A stretch of DNA of 32,077 nt from Bradyrhizobium genomosp. I (2014) (GCF_000261685.1 NZ_AJQE01000388.1:1-32077); one strand, 5' to 3'. Shown: positions 1 to 7,233, numbered from the stretch's first letter. Numbers and translations: made by a program. The notes: a model not told the origin generated them from the letters alone.

Positions 1-560
1 CGCCCAGGTTCGTCCGCCGCCGTCGCTGCCCGCGAACAGGCTATTCTTTCTTGTAATTGTCTGCGGTCTGATGGCGCGCTCGACGATGTTGGAGTCGAGC
101 TCGATGCGGCCGTCGAGCAGGAAGCGTTCGAAGATGGCACGGCGCGAGACAGCATAGCGGATCGCCTCGGCCAGTTTGATTTGCCGGAGATCCGCCGCAA
201 GGTCTGCTGCCAGAGATCGAAGAGATCTGCGACGACAGCCGCGGAGGCTTGCTGGCGCGCGGCAACGCGGGCGTCGGGGCTTTGACCGCGCACGGTCTTC
301 TCGACCTGCCAGAGCTTCGCCATCCGCTCGAGCGTCGCCGTTGCCACTTCCGAGCTCCCTGCAACATGCAGCTCATAGAACCTGCGCCGGCTGTGTGACC
401 AGCAGCCGGCCAACGTGATGCCATCATCGCCGCGATCGGATCGCGCGAGCTTGTTATAGGCGGCGTAGCCATCCACTTGGAGGATGCCGCGATAGCCATT
501 GAGATGCCGGACGGCGCATTCGCCGGCGCGGCTAGGTGAACTCGCCTTGCTGGTCCTAGG
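1..560 (-). pseudogene. IS66-family transposase (TnpC) C-terminal remnant
   Basis: Read on the minus strand, this stretch encodes the C-terminal part of an IS66 TnpC transposase. The pieces include RHLNGYRGILQVDGYAAYNK, then LAGCWSHSRRRFYELH, then LFDLWQQTLRRISGKS, and after a frame change AIFERFLLDGRIELDSNIVE and NSLFAGSDGGG. The frame changes at about 170-180, where the sequence after SGKS leaves frame, so the gene is broken. The 5' part is missing beyond about 560 and the 3' end runs off the left edge of the window. The family transposes by a DDE mechanism; the aspartate of VDGYAAY is the part of that core seen here. It is a dead remnant marking old insertion activity. Confidence 0.85.
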
Positions 561-621
561 CGCTACAGCGAAATCTGGCCATCTTAGCGCTCCTGCTGCG
601 GCGAGGGCGGCGGCACCTCGG

Positions 622-1110
622 TCAAAGTGTCGGCGTCGCGGTCGTAAGCGCGTAGTAAACGCTGGCCTGGCCTCGCCGGCGGCGCAGCCGGCGGACGTTG
701 TCGAAGCCCTGCCCCAAGTGGGGCGGCACTGGATCGCCGGCCGCGTGCTCTGCGCAGCGGGTTTCGAGCCACCCTTTGTTGGCATGCAGCCGGCCTTCCG
801 CGCCGCAAATCTCGCAGGTGCAGGCGGAGCGGGCGACGGCCAGGTCAACTGCATGGCCGATCGCGGACTCGGTGGACTTCGAGGCTTCGGTGTCCCAGTC
901 GACGAGCAGGATGCCCATCTTCTGCTTGATGCGGACGAATTCGAAGGTCTCGCCGTCGCGGAGCGCGACTTCGATCCTGCGACAGAGCCGGACCAGGATA
1001 TCCTGCCACCCTCGCTCGCAGTGCGGGTAGCCGAACGAGCGACTAGGCTCCTCGGCCGTCGTGAGGAACAGACGCGGGTGCCACAGCATGAGGTCGCGGC
1101 GCCAATCCAT
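622..1110 (-). CDS. Hypothetical rhizobial protein, probably with a frameshifted C-terminus
   Basis: This is a 162-residue ORF starting MDWRRDLMLWHPRLF. A GGGGAAG ribosome-binding site lies a few bases upstream of the ATG at 1110. I chose this start over a much longer reading from 1647 because the upstream part of that reading is low-complexity and unlike protein. Residues 40-120 look well conserved: a segment with FEFVRIKQKMG, then a CTCEICG cysteine cluster and a later ETRCAEHA, which suggests a small metal-binding fold. Near the end (about 660) the frame ends in ALTTATPTL, while the neighbouring frame reads RAYDRDADTLTEVPPPSPQQ and stops at 584. The second tail looks more natural, so a one-base shift is likely. 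I do not recognise the function. Confidence 0.5.
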   Translation of the reverse strand: MDWRRDLMLWHPRLFLTTAEEPSRSFGYPHCERGWQDILVRLCRRIEVALRDGETFEFVRIKQKMGILLVDWDTEASKSTESAIGHAVDLAVARSACTCEICGAEGRLHANKGWLETRCAEHAAGDPVPPHLGQGFDNVRRLRRRRGQASVYYALTTATPTL

Positions 1111-1606
1111 GTCATTACTTCCCCATCTCATTACTCCCGACCTCCAGGCTGGAGGGGCGATATCGACAAGAACATCGTTCGCGCGATCGTACCGCCTGCA
1201 GGTGACCTTATGACCGACGACGCGCTGCAGAATGCAGATGTTCTCCAGCCCCGGACACCTCTCGACGGCCGTGCCCTGGGCATGAGTCTCGCAGCGGATG
1301 CCATCCCCCTCCGAGCTCGATCTCGATGGTGAGGTCCGCAGCAGGTGAGCGCGCGCGGAGAATCGCGATGCACATGGCGCAGATGGGCGCGGGCCGCGCC
1401 GATACGCCGGTGGAGGGGGCGCCGCTCGATCGAGTTCGACCCGCGTGACCTCGGGATACTCGAGCCCATCACGGAGGCGGCCGCCAGCTACTAACTCGAG
1501 CTCTCGGCTCTGGAATAACATCGGCCTGCCCGCACTTCGTGCTCCCGGTGCCGCTGTCCCGATGGTCGCACCATACTCCACGATGTAGAACACCGCAGCG
1601 GGAACG
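1111..1606. other. Gene-poor stretch with a decayed minus-strand coding trace
   Basis: No intact gene is visible. On the minus strand the segment 1125-1390 reads in two frames like one small protein: MCIAILRARSPAADLTIEIE, then after a shift GIRCETHAQGTAVERCPG and VGHKVTCRRYDRANDVLVDI. It ends a few bases before the MDWRRDL gene, so it may be a broken upstream partner of that gene. The rest shows nothing I can name. Confidence 0.3.
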
Positions 1607-1815
1607 TTGGCACCGAGACATCTCACCAATTTGCTCGATCGCCTCAACGAGGAGATCAGGCGGCGAACCTATGTCGTGCGAATCCTCCCCAATGCCGAGA
1701 GCTGTTTAAGGCTGGTACGGGCGCTGACCGTCGAGCGCCATGAGGCCTGGCTCGAGGACCATCGCCATCTAAACATGGATCTGCCGAAGGAGCACAAGGA
1801 GGCGCTACGCCGGCG
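1607..1815 (+). pseudogene. IS256-family transposase C-terminal remnant
   Basis: The plus-strand translation LTNLLDRLNEEIRRRTYVVR, followed by LPNAESCLRLVRALTVERHE and HLNMDLPKEHKEALRR, is the C-terminal end of an IS256-family (mutator-type) transposase. Intact members have the ERLN-EIKRRT block and then the FPN-E block in this order and are about 400 residues long, so only the last 65 or so residues remain. The piece starts abruptly near 1610 and nothing upstream matches the family. It is too short to function. A second IS256 remnant of a different subtype lies at 21758-22040 on the opposite strand. Confidence 0.8.
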
Positions 1816-2071
1816 GCCTGACGATGCTCAGGCCCACCAAGGGGATGCACGCCCCCCTCTCCGCCGCCGTCGCTCGCCAGGGCTACGCTTTTGCGCAAGC
1901 GAGCGACGGCGGCTCCGAGGGGATGGCTCGGCCGGATCCCATAATCGATTTTGCTGAAGTTGACGCACAGAACTGCCGATCCGGGCCGTCGTCGTGGTGC
2001 GGCTGCCGCTGATCGTAAGCGAGCCGAACGCCTTTCGTCTGCGGCCTGAACGTCTTTATTGTCTCCACGGC

Positions 2072-2100
2072 AAGCGGCCCCGTGGGCCGCTTTTCGTTTT
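2072..2100 (+). terminator. Rho-independent terminator
   Basis: A perfect 9-bp stem (AAGCGGCCC / GGGCCGCTT, loop CGT) is followed by a T-rich run (TTCGTTTT). It lies just after the short gene tail ending near 2048 in copy 1 of the composite repeat. The equivalent place in copy 2 is degraded. Confidence 0.75.
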
Positions 2101-2120
2101 GTGAATGGGCGCGCAGTCTC

Positions 2121-2140
2121 GTCAGCTTTCAGTAAGCTAG
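2121..2140 (+). promoter_or_regulatory. Candidate tts box (TtsI-type promoter element)
   Basis: GTCAGCTTTCAGTAAGCTAG keeps the two half-sites GTCAGCTT and AGCT with the six-base spacing I recall for tts boxes, the sites bound by the rhizobial type III secretion regulator TtsI. No type III effector or secretion gene follows, so any promoter here is orphaned. A near copy lies on the minus strand at 20991-21007. The call rests on motif memory only. Confidence 0.45.
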
Positions 2141-2159
2141 TCCCAATAATTGGTTGTTG

Positions 2160-2290
2160 GGTTTAGCGGGGGTGGCACGGACATTGCTGGGGTTTCCAGA
2201 GCAGTGGGGTGGAGTGTCACCTTCCGCTAAACTCACCAGCAGTGCGGATGCGGCAGGTGCTTCAACTCAGCCCCCCTGGTCGGTCGGCAC
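2160..2290 (+). repeat. Palindromic repeat unit A, with an exact sigma-54 promoter match
   Basis: This unit runs from GGTTTAGCGG to the complementary CCGCTAAACTC at about 2223-2233 and continues into GCAGTGCGGATGCGGCAGG. Between the arms, TGGCACGGACATTGCT at 2173-2188 fits the -24/-12 sigma-54 consensus (TGGCAC, five bases, TTGCW) at every defined position. In sister units the same place reads TGGCAGGGACAGCGCT, which keeps the GG of the -24 element but has lost the GC-defining bases around -12. No NifA upstream site (TGT-N10-ACA) was seen and no gene follows closely. Confidence 0.5.
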
Positions 2291-2339
2291 CGTGTCGCGC
2301 CCACTGCTTCTAAATTACGGGCCATTCCCGGTTCTGTAA

Positions 2340-2600
2340 GTTACGCTCGTTCTGCGAGCGATGACCTCCCGGTCAGCTTCTTCCGCTGCTTTGAGGCTGG
2401 CCGTGTGGGGGTTAGCGGCGCGTGGCAGGGACAGCGCTTCCCCTGTGTATGCGTGGGGGTTACTTGAGCGCCGAGTCACGTGACCGCTAACTATCGGCAG
2501 TGCGGGCGGGGCAGGGACAGCGTCCGCTCCGGCGCAACCGAACGGCGCCGAGTCTCACCCGCACTGCCTGCGATCTGAGGCTGATCCCCGAGCCCCGCGA
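2340..2600 (+). repeat. Palindromic repeat unit B
   Basis: It opens with GTCAGCTTCTTCCGCTGC, a degenerate version of the tts-like box. About 39 bases later come GTTAGCGGCGCGTGGCAGGG and ACAGCGCTTCCC, then GCGCCGAGTCACGTGACCGC closing with TAAC. GTTAGCGG and CCGCTAAC form the arms of an imperfect palindrome. The unit continues with GCAGTGCGGGCGGGGCAGGG, then GCTCCGGCGCAACCGAACGG. This whole 200-bp order is matched on the minus strand at 20560-20760. Confidence 0.65.
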
Positions 2601-2612
2601 GGCTGCAACCCC

Positions 2613-2760
2613 GGTTCTGGTAGTTGTGCCACGGCTTTTTGCGATGAATGTATCCCACCGTCAGCTTCTTCCGCTGTTTGAGGCTGGCGCGTGGTAGGGA
2701 GAGCGCTTTTTCTCCAAGCGGGCGCCGAGCCACGTGGCCGCTAACGTTCCCGCTGTTTAG
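2613..2760 (+). repeat. Palindromic repeat unit C
   Basis: It carries GGTTCTGGTAGTTGTG, then GTCAGCTTCTTCCGCTGTTT, then GTGGTAGGGAGAGCGCTTTT and GCGCCGAGCCACGTGGCCGC ending in TAAC. The left arm GTTAGCGG is missing. The order matches units B and D. Confidence 0.6.
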
Positions 2761-2767
2761 GTCGCGG

Positions 2768-2983
2768 CTACCACCTTGTGCGGCCTGTCGACCCGGGACC
2801 GGTATGATCCTTTAGGCCATCGATCACCTTGAGCGCCACTTCGAGTTCATCTCGAAGATGCTTCGTAATCCGCAGTCCGCTCGCAAGCTCCTCGCGGCTG
2901 ATTTCCGCGCCGTGGGCGACTTTTTGTTCTAGGTCGCGTATAGCGTGGTCGATCTTGTGCAGCGAGAACGTGCCAAGCATCAT
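2768..2983 (-). CDS. Small hypothetical protein (71 aa)
   Basis: The ORF starts at tandem ATG codons (2983 and 2980) with a GGAG ribosome-binding site close upstream. The product is charged and probably helical: KIDHAIRDLEQKVAHGAEIS is followed by LRITKHLRDELEVALKVIDG. No membrane segment or signal peptide is visible and I do not recognise the family. It reads in the same direction as the 179-residue gene whose stop lies just upstream, so the two could be one transcription unit. There is no counterpart in the second copy of the composite repeat. Confidence 0.5.
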   Translation of the reverse strand: MMLGTFSLHKIDHAIRDLEQKVAHGAEISREELASGLRITKHLRDELEVALKVIDGLKDHTGPGSTGRTRW

Positions 2984-2999
2984 TTGGCTCCGTCCACGA

Positions 3000-3539
3000 T
3001 TAAGGGTCGGTCATCCGGCCGCGCGGGTAGGACCCACAACGTAAAAATGCGTCCACTACATGGTTGAGTAAAGCGGGTGGCGTTGGGGGAAAATCTTTTC
3101 CCATCTCGCGTCTGAGCGCCTCGAATTCGGCTAAGGTCGAAAGAGGGCACTCCGCCACCGCGTCCATTTTTGAGCAGATAACTTCAACCCGGAATCGCCG
3201 AGCGGCCAGCTGCTCTTCAGTTCGCTGTGGCCCGTAGGTGTCTTCTGCCGGGGTATGGCTTGGCCTACGGGCGTAGTCCGTGAATGCTTGGATTGCCGCC
3301 CCCACATCGGTCCTAGGCACGGCGGTTACTCCTATGAGCGGAGCCAGCTCGAACAGTTGCGGGCCGAGCGCTTCAATATGACATGCACGCGGGGCGCGGC
3401 ACCCCACCGGTACTGGTAGGTGCTCTCCAGTTCTTCTCCACCATACAATGGTAGCACCTTGGGGAATTTGAACCTCTCGGGCGTAAAGGTGGCCAGCCCC
3501 TGTCTTCGAGGACGGGCTGGCTACCATCGCTTGCGACAC
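3000..3539 (-). CDS. Hypothetical protein (179 aa); N-terminus shared with the ORF at 20081
   Basis: The ORF starts MSQAMVASPSSKTGAGHLYA. Its first 50 residues align with the 55-residue product at 20081-20248, which starts MSRALVANPVAKTGAGHL, so the two are relatives. The rest has no partner in this window; the last 45 residues (EFEALRREMGKDFPPTPP, then HVVDAFLRCGSYP) look like a soluble helical domain. Part of the 5' region also reads well in another frame (RGSNSPRCYHCMVEKNWRAP), so a frameshift in one copy cannot be excluded. The function is unknown. The higBA remnant lies just upstream on the same strand. Confidence 0.45.
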   Translation of the reverse strand: MSQAMVASPSSKTGAGHLYAREVQIPQGATIVWWRRTGEHLPVPVGCRAPRACHIEALGPQLFELAPLIGVTAVPRTDVGAAIQAFTDYARRPSHTPAEDTYGPQRTEEQLAARRFRVEVICSKMDAVAECPLSTLAEFEALRREMGKDFPPTPPALLNHVVDAFLRCGSYPRGRMTDP

Positions 3540-3572
3540 CGTTTGGGCGACCCCGCACCCGGACTCGTCGCC

Positions 3573-3878
3573 CTAAGCCGGTTCCAGCATCTTGATCTCG
3601 CTGACATCAACTTCGCGTCGGCGTGCCACGCATCGGGGGCTGCCTGCAAACGAAGCTAGATGGCCGGGCCGTTGCCGACCGGCTTTCCAATCCGGGCGGC
3701 CACGTTCGGACTGACCGGCTTCTTCTCCGCGAGGATGTCGTGCAGATGCTGCCTGGAATCCCAGCGCTTCTGCAATCTCGGTCTTAGACTTCCTGATGTA
3801 CTGTAGAATTTCATCAAGGACGGCGCCCGGATGAGACGGGCAGCGGTTAGGATCGCGCTTAGCCTTCTGCTCTGCCAT
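3573..3878 (-). pseudogene. higA: HigA-type antitoxin, frameshifted and with a stop
   Basis: The start at 3878 has a GGAG site eight bases upstream and gives MAEQKAKRDPNRCPSHPGAV, then LDEILQYIRKSKTEIAEALG. This is the N-terminus of a HigA/VapI-type helix-turn-helix antitoxin. After EALG the sequence leaves frame; the continuation is in the next frame: QHLHDILAEKKPVSPNVAAR. That frame then meets a TAG where the family has tryptophan (AIW before LRLQAAPD), and a second shift is needed to reach VDVSEIKMLEPA. Three separate lesions mean no antitoxin can be made. An intact protein would bind DNA and neutralise HigB. Confidence 0.8.
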
Positions 3879-3929
3879 TGATGCTCTCCAGCATGTCGGA
3901 GCCCTCATGGCTTATTCGGTATTCTGCGT

Positions 3930-4109
3930 TCAGTGGTACTGGTCAAAGTCAACCTTGAATGCATCGCCTCCTTCAAACTCGAATGTGATGCACCACGGGC
4001 CATTGATGTGAATCGTGTAGCGCACGGACTTTCCGGCCAGCTTGTGGAAATCGTTGCCTGTCAGCTTCAGTTCGGAACTGTTGACGGCTTCGTTGAGCGT
4101 ATCGAGACG
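3930..4109 (-). pseudogene. higB: HigB-type toxin, C-terminal half only
   Basis: The minus-strand reading RLDTLNEAVNSSELKLTGND, then FHKLAGKSVRYTIHINGPWC and ITFEFEGGDAFKVDFDQYH, is the C-terminal two thirds of a HigB/RelE-fold mRNA interferase. The usual ending with ITFEF and DxxxYH is intact. The first 30 or so residues of the family cannot be found in any frame upstream; the in-frame extension to 4229 is unlike the family. The stop lies about 50 bases before the higA start, the normal toxin-antitoxin order. Both partners are broken, so the module is dead. Confidence 0.75.
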
Positions 4110-4244
4110 AACTCCTATAGCGCGACAATCAGGATGAGAGCGCGATGCGCTTGTGCATTCTCTTGTCGACGCAGCCGGTTCGCCGCTAGTGGCGCGGCCA
4201 TACTGCCTAAGATCACAACTGATCGCCAAGCGCTGGCTACGACC

Positions 4245-4405
4245 AATCCTGGTAGTTGTGATAGGGGCGTTCGCCGAATATGCATCCCGGTTAGCTTCTT
4301 CCGCTGCTTGGGCTGACCATGGTGAAGTTAGCGGTGAGTGGTAGGGACAGCGCTTCCTCGGTTCACGTCAAAGCGCCGAGTCACGTGCAGCTATCTACTG
4401 TGGGT
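4245..4405 (+). repeat. Palindromic repeat unit D
   Basis: It contains TCCTGGTAGTTGTG, then GGTTAGCTTCTTCCGCTGCT, then 37 bases on GTTAGCGGTGAGTGGTAGGG and ACAGCGCTTCC, and finally AAGCGCCGAGTCACGTG. The right arm CCGCTAAC has decayed. It lies directly upstream of the small gene at 4417, as a promoter would. Confidence 0.6.
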
Positions 4406-4416
4406 CCGAATGGGCG

Positions 4417-4653
4417 GTGACAATCAACACTCGAAATCTTCGGCAGATCACAGCCCTGCGGTCGCAAGCGCTTGAGGTGCTTGCAGCCAATCAGGCCCGG
4501 GCCGCCGATCAGTCTTTGAGCCCGGCAGATCGCCAAGTCGCGACGTTTGATGCCGAGGAGGCTCAGGCAGTGTTGGGCATACTCGATAGCGTGAAACTCA
4601 ACCTGGGCCGAAGGAGGCAGGCAAGATCGCTGCACGCATACGCGCTCTTCTAG
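4417..4653 (+). CDS. Small hypothetical protein, paralogue of the ORF at 19790-20050
   Basis: This is a 78-residue ORF with a GTG start. Its core ITALRSQALEVLAANQARAA, then LSPADRQVATFDAEEAQAVL and GILDSVKLNLG, aligns residue by residue with ITSLRPQALAVLAANRVRAP in the product at 19790-20050. About half the residues agree, and the DNA identity continues past the aligned protein. Near the end both copies also read IAARIRALLEG in a second frame, so the true C-terminus may differ from the one given. The product is probably a short helical soluble protein. Repeat unit D lies just upstream and may carry its promoter. I do not recognise the family. Confidence 0.5.
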   Translation: MTINTRNLRQITALRSQALEVLAANQARAADQSLSPADRQVATFDAEEAQAVLGILDSVKLNLGRRRQARSLHAYALF

Positions 4654-4692
4654 AGGGCGTCTCGTGGGCGCTGGCGTGTTTGGTGCCTGATC

Positions 4693-4999
4693 ATGATTCG
4701 GTTCCCCGTCAAACCAAAACTCAGATACTACAGTGGCGTGAACCGAAAGTTGCAGCGCAAAAAAGCGGGTTTATAACGCGGTTGCGCATCGCGCCGCCAA
4801 TCACCTTAATACCCAGATCGCGAACAATGAGAGCGACACCCAGCAATATATGTTCGCTAACATCGCTTACGATATCGGCGCTTCGACGGATGACGTGCGA
4901 TCTGCCCTTTCAAACGGCGGGTACAACGGCGTAACATTCATGGGCATTAGCGCAGAGGAGCGGACAGCACTGGCTCGATACAGACGAGAGGGGAGCTGA
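4693..4999 (+). pseudogene. Unknown gene broken at a six-A run
   Basis: The ATG at 4693 opens MIRFPVKPKLRYYSGVNRKL then QRKK and stops soon after. In the next frame the sequence continues smoothly: RVYNAVAHRAANHLNTQIAN, then ESDTQQYMFANIAYDIGAST and NGGYNGVTFMGISAEERTAL, ending at TGA 4997. The two frames meet at the A6 run 4759-4764. Five As would give an uninterrupted protein of about 101 residues. The downstream part is clearly coding in character. Whether this is a true mutation, a sequencing slip or transcriptional slippage cannot be told from the sequence. I do not know the function. Confidence 0.5.
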
Positions 5000-5016
5000 A
5001 GTGTCGCAGAAGTTTG

Positions 5017-5660
5017 CTAACCGGTGATTGTGATTAAATGCTTTTCAATCCGCTGGAATCGCTTCTCGCTTCTCTTCGAACATATGCCATCGCGCATAGA
5101 CGCATGAACGATGGTCGCGGCTGTACGCCTGAGGTCATGGGGCGTAAAGGCTACCAGCTCATTGTCTTCCAACAAGCGCCGCACAGCCTGGCTCATACAG
5201 TGGCTCGCAAGCACCCCAACGCTTTCGAAGCGACTGGCAACGACGGGTCTGTTGCCTTGGTCCTCTCCCTTCTCTGGCTTGCCGATCTCCAAGGCCGCCT
5301 CGATCAACTTGACGGCAGTCGGGAAGAGCGGGACTGTGTGCTCCGCTTTCTTGTTCTTCGTCCGTACAGCGGGAATGATCCAGTGGGGCTTTTCCCCGTG
5401 TAGGCCGTGAAGCTCGGAACGCATCATACTCGCGACTTCGCCCCGGCGCTGGGCTGTCAGCAATACGGACTTTCAGCGCCAAGCGCGTTCCATCCGTGAT
5501 GCCCGCTTCCTCATCGTTGAGGATCGCAAAGAAGGCTTCAGTTCGTCGAGTGTTAGAACGCGGTCCTTCTCGACTTCCTTGCCACCAACTTTCTTCATGC
5601 CGTGCAGGAAATTCTCAGTCAAATCTCGCGGTCGTTCGCATACCCCGCAAATGGTGCGGA
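5017..5660 (-). pseudogene. Tyrosine recombinase (phage/ICE-type integrase), ruined
   Basis: Minus-strand fragments in successive frames read VGGKEVEKDRVLTLDELK, then FFAILNDEEAGITDGTRLAL, then LTAQRRGEVASMMRSELHGL and HTVPLFPTAVKLIEAA, then ELVAFTPHDLRRTAATIVHA. The RRGE (catalytic Arg I) and HDLRRT (His-x-x-Arg) boxes of the integrase superfamily are present. At least two frameshifts interrupt the gene (near 5460 and 5550). The C-terminus with the catalytic tyrosine is replaced by unrelated residues after TIVHA. It is a fossil of an element that integrated site-specifically. No attachment site was recognised nearby. Confidence 0.85.
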
Positions 5661-5803
5661 TATCCGCTTAAGCAATCCCGATGAGCAAGTGCTACCAAAT
5701 GAGATAGGTTCGACATGTTGCCGGTTGTGGTACTTTCCGAAGCTCTTGGTCGGATCTAGACCACGCAGCGAGCTGCGATCCTGTTTAGACGGAGAGACGT
5801 TGA

Positions 5804-6160
5804 ATGACCGCGAGAAGTCCCGAATACGAGAAACGCGAACGGAAGACCCATCCAGAGCCCGAACGGGCCGCCCAGGCTTCAGCCTCTGAAGCGGGAGGCA
5901 CCACGCACGATGTTGGAGAATCAGCGAGGGCTGCATCAAGCCATTCATTTGCGTCTCCGGAATGGAAAAAATCCCTCGAAGAGACAACAGACCTGTTCGC
6001 TGCGGCGTTGAAGGACGGGTCAAAGCTGGCTGCTTCCTCTCTGCACGCTCAGGTCAATCTTCTGAAGAATCTTGCCAATTCCAAAACTCCCTCGGACGTG
6101 ATGAAGTGCCATCTGGATTTCGCGGAGCAGTTCTGGTCGAAATCGTTCAGCAAAGGCTGA
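5804..6160 (+). CDS. Phasin-like small protein (118 aa)
   Basis: The start at 5804 has a GGAGAG site about ten bases upstream. The first 45 residues are charged and probably disordered. The second half, KKSLEETTDLFAAALKDGSK then AQVNLLKNLANSKTPSDVMK and CHLDFAEQFWSKSF, resembles the helical phasin domain, in which a segment with LANCKTP and a following Q-x-F-x-x-Q helix are usual. Phasins coat polyhydroxybutyrate granules; rhizobial symbiosis islands often carry small relatives. The family match is from general resemblance, so the call is tentative. The reading frame is intact and lies between a dead integrase and an empty stretch. Confidence 0.55.
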   Translation: MTARSPEYEKRERKTHPEPERAAQASASEAGGTTHDVGESARAASSHSFASPEWKKSLEETTDLFAAALKDGSKLAASSLHAQVNLLKNLANSKTPSDVMKCHLDFAEQFWSKSFSKG

Positions 6161-6177
6161 GAGATAAGATCATTTAG

Positions 6178-6998
6178 AGCGGGCCGTCATCTGCGGCTAG
6201 CTGAGCAATTCGCCAAGCGTGAAATAGGGTCGATGGCGCTCTATTACCTCCGAGGTGAACGCACCTTTGGCAAGCCTGACAATCACCCCAGTCCAGCTTC
6301 GCTACTTGCTCGACTACCCATGCGAATGCTCCTCCTCGTGAGGCTCAGTGATTCTGAGATGGAGATGGTCGAGCTCGTGATTGCGTAGTTTTCGAGCCTC
6401 AATCGCGCACGGCGTGTTGGAGAACGGGTGCGCGTCCGAAGGGAGACGATCGATTAAAAGGCCCGCTTGCCTGCTGTTCAATACGCCAGCGAAATTTCTG
6501 TGTGCTTAGCAGGTCGGATGAATGCCGCCATCGCGTACAGGCCGGGCGTGCAAGAGAATGCGCTGGGCCGTGATGGGCAGCACGTTGTCGGGGCAATTTG
6601 GCGGCGCGAGCGTGAGCCTGCAGTCCGAAGTTCGGCGGGACCAACTGGGACGGACAGTGCCCCCGTCGGCCATCAGTTTTCAGACCAAAGCGAACACCTT
6701 GACCCTGTAGCCCGCCACGAACGCCTGCAGAATCTCCGATTCTCGATTCGGCACGACCCTTGCTCGGTCCTGGGCAGCATCACCGAGTCTCCAGATGCGG
6801 TAATGTTAGGGGCGGGCTCGTCGCTTCTAGCGCCTGGTCCGCCCCGCCGGTTTGCTGTGAGGCGAGGTGAGTCAGGATGTTCAAGTGGTGGCGCTCATCT
6901 TCGCTCGCGCTCGTCGCCGCCGAGTTAGGAACGGAAAGTGCACCCGCAGCTCCGGAGTAGTAGGCGGCGATATCGAGCCGCAAGACCGTGGAACAAAC
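6178..6998. other. No recognisable gene
   Basis: Several short ORFs exist on both strands, but none shows a family signature with a good start. A plus-strand stretch near 6590-6710 (GQFGGASVSLQSEVRRDQLG) looks somewhat protein-like and may be a remnant. A 27-codon ORF at 6877-6960 precedes the cold-shock gene but lacks a convincing ribosome-binding site. Confidence 0.3.
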
Positions 6999-7232
6999 AT
7001 GCGCACCGGAACAGTAGTGTCGTACAGCGTTGAAAAGGGCTGGGGGTTCATTCGGCCTGACTATGGCGACGGCAAGGATTTGTTCGTGCACATATCGGAC
7101 CTTCGCGGCTGCGCAGGGGCTGATCTGGTGTCCGGCACGCGCGTGACTTTCGGTATTCGTTTCAATAAACAGCGCTCGAAGTACAGAGCCGTCGAAGTCA
7201 GGCTGCGCGCTCCGGGGCATGGCGACCAGTGA
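6999..7232 (+). CDS. Cold-shock-domain protein (77 aa)
   Basis: I chose the ATG at 6999 (MRTGTVVSYSVEKGWGFIRP) over an in-frame start at 6867, because the family begins at this point. RNP-1 is seen as KGWGFI and RNP-2 as DLFVHIS, the two single-strand nucleic-acid-binding patches of the CspA fold. At 77 residues it is only slightly longer than CspA (about 70). Such proteins bind RNA and act as RNA chaperones in the cytoplasm. The residues between RNP-1 and RNP-2 (PDYGDGKD) and the tail RAVEVRL fit a somewhat divergent subfamily. It is the only gene in its neighbourhood that looks intact and functional. Tandem 23-bp repeats start two bases after its stop. Confidence 0.85.
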   Translation: MRTGTVVSYSVEKGWGFIRPDYGDGKDLFVHISDLRGCAGADLVSGTRVTFGIRFNKQRSKYRAVEVRLRAPGHGDQ

Positions 7233-7233
7233 A

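Larger units (their letters stand above)
1990..4660 (+). repeat. Composite repeat segment, copy 1 (inverted relative to 19780-21150)
   Basis: Several blocks of this stretch recur, diverged and on the opposite strand, at 19780-21150. In order they are: a gene tail encoding AADRKRAE followed by a stop (about 2010-2048); a tts-box-like sequence at 2121; palindromic promoter-like repeats (2160-2760); the 5' part of the gene at 3000-3539; and the gene at 4417-4653. The order and relative strands of these blocks are the same in the second copy once it is inverted. Copy 1 is longer because it also holds the 71-residue gene, most of the 179-residue gene, the higBA remnant and extra repeat units. The comparison was made by eye. 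Confidence 0.65.

Noticed and set aside
622..1647. A 341-residue reading on the minus strand as one gene
   Set aside because: Only the part from the ATG at 1110 has a ribosome-binding site and protein-like composition. The first 180 residues are arginine- and proline-rich and disagree with a better reading in another frame.
2371..2390. GTCAGCTTCTTCCGCTGC as a functional tts box
   Set aside because: The second half-site AGCT is lost (CTGC instead). It is kept only as part of the repeat family; the sites at 2121 and 20991 are the better candidates.
6467..6928. A 153-codon plus-strand ORF
   Set aside because: No ribosome-binding site, no recognisable family and composition typical of a random frame.
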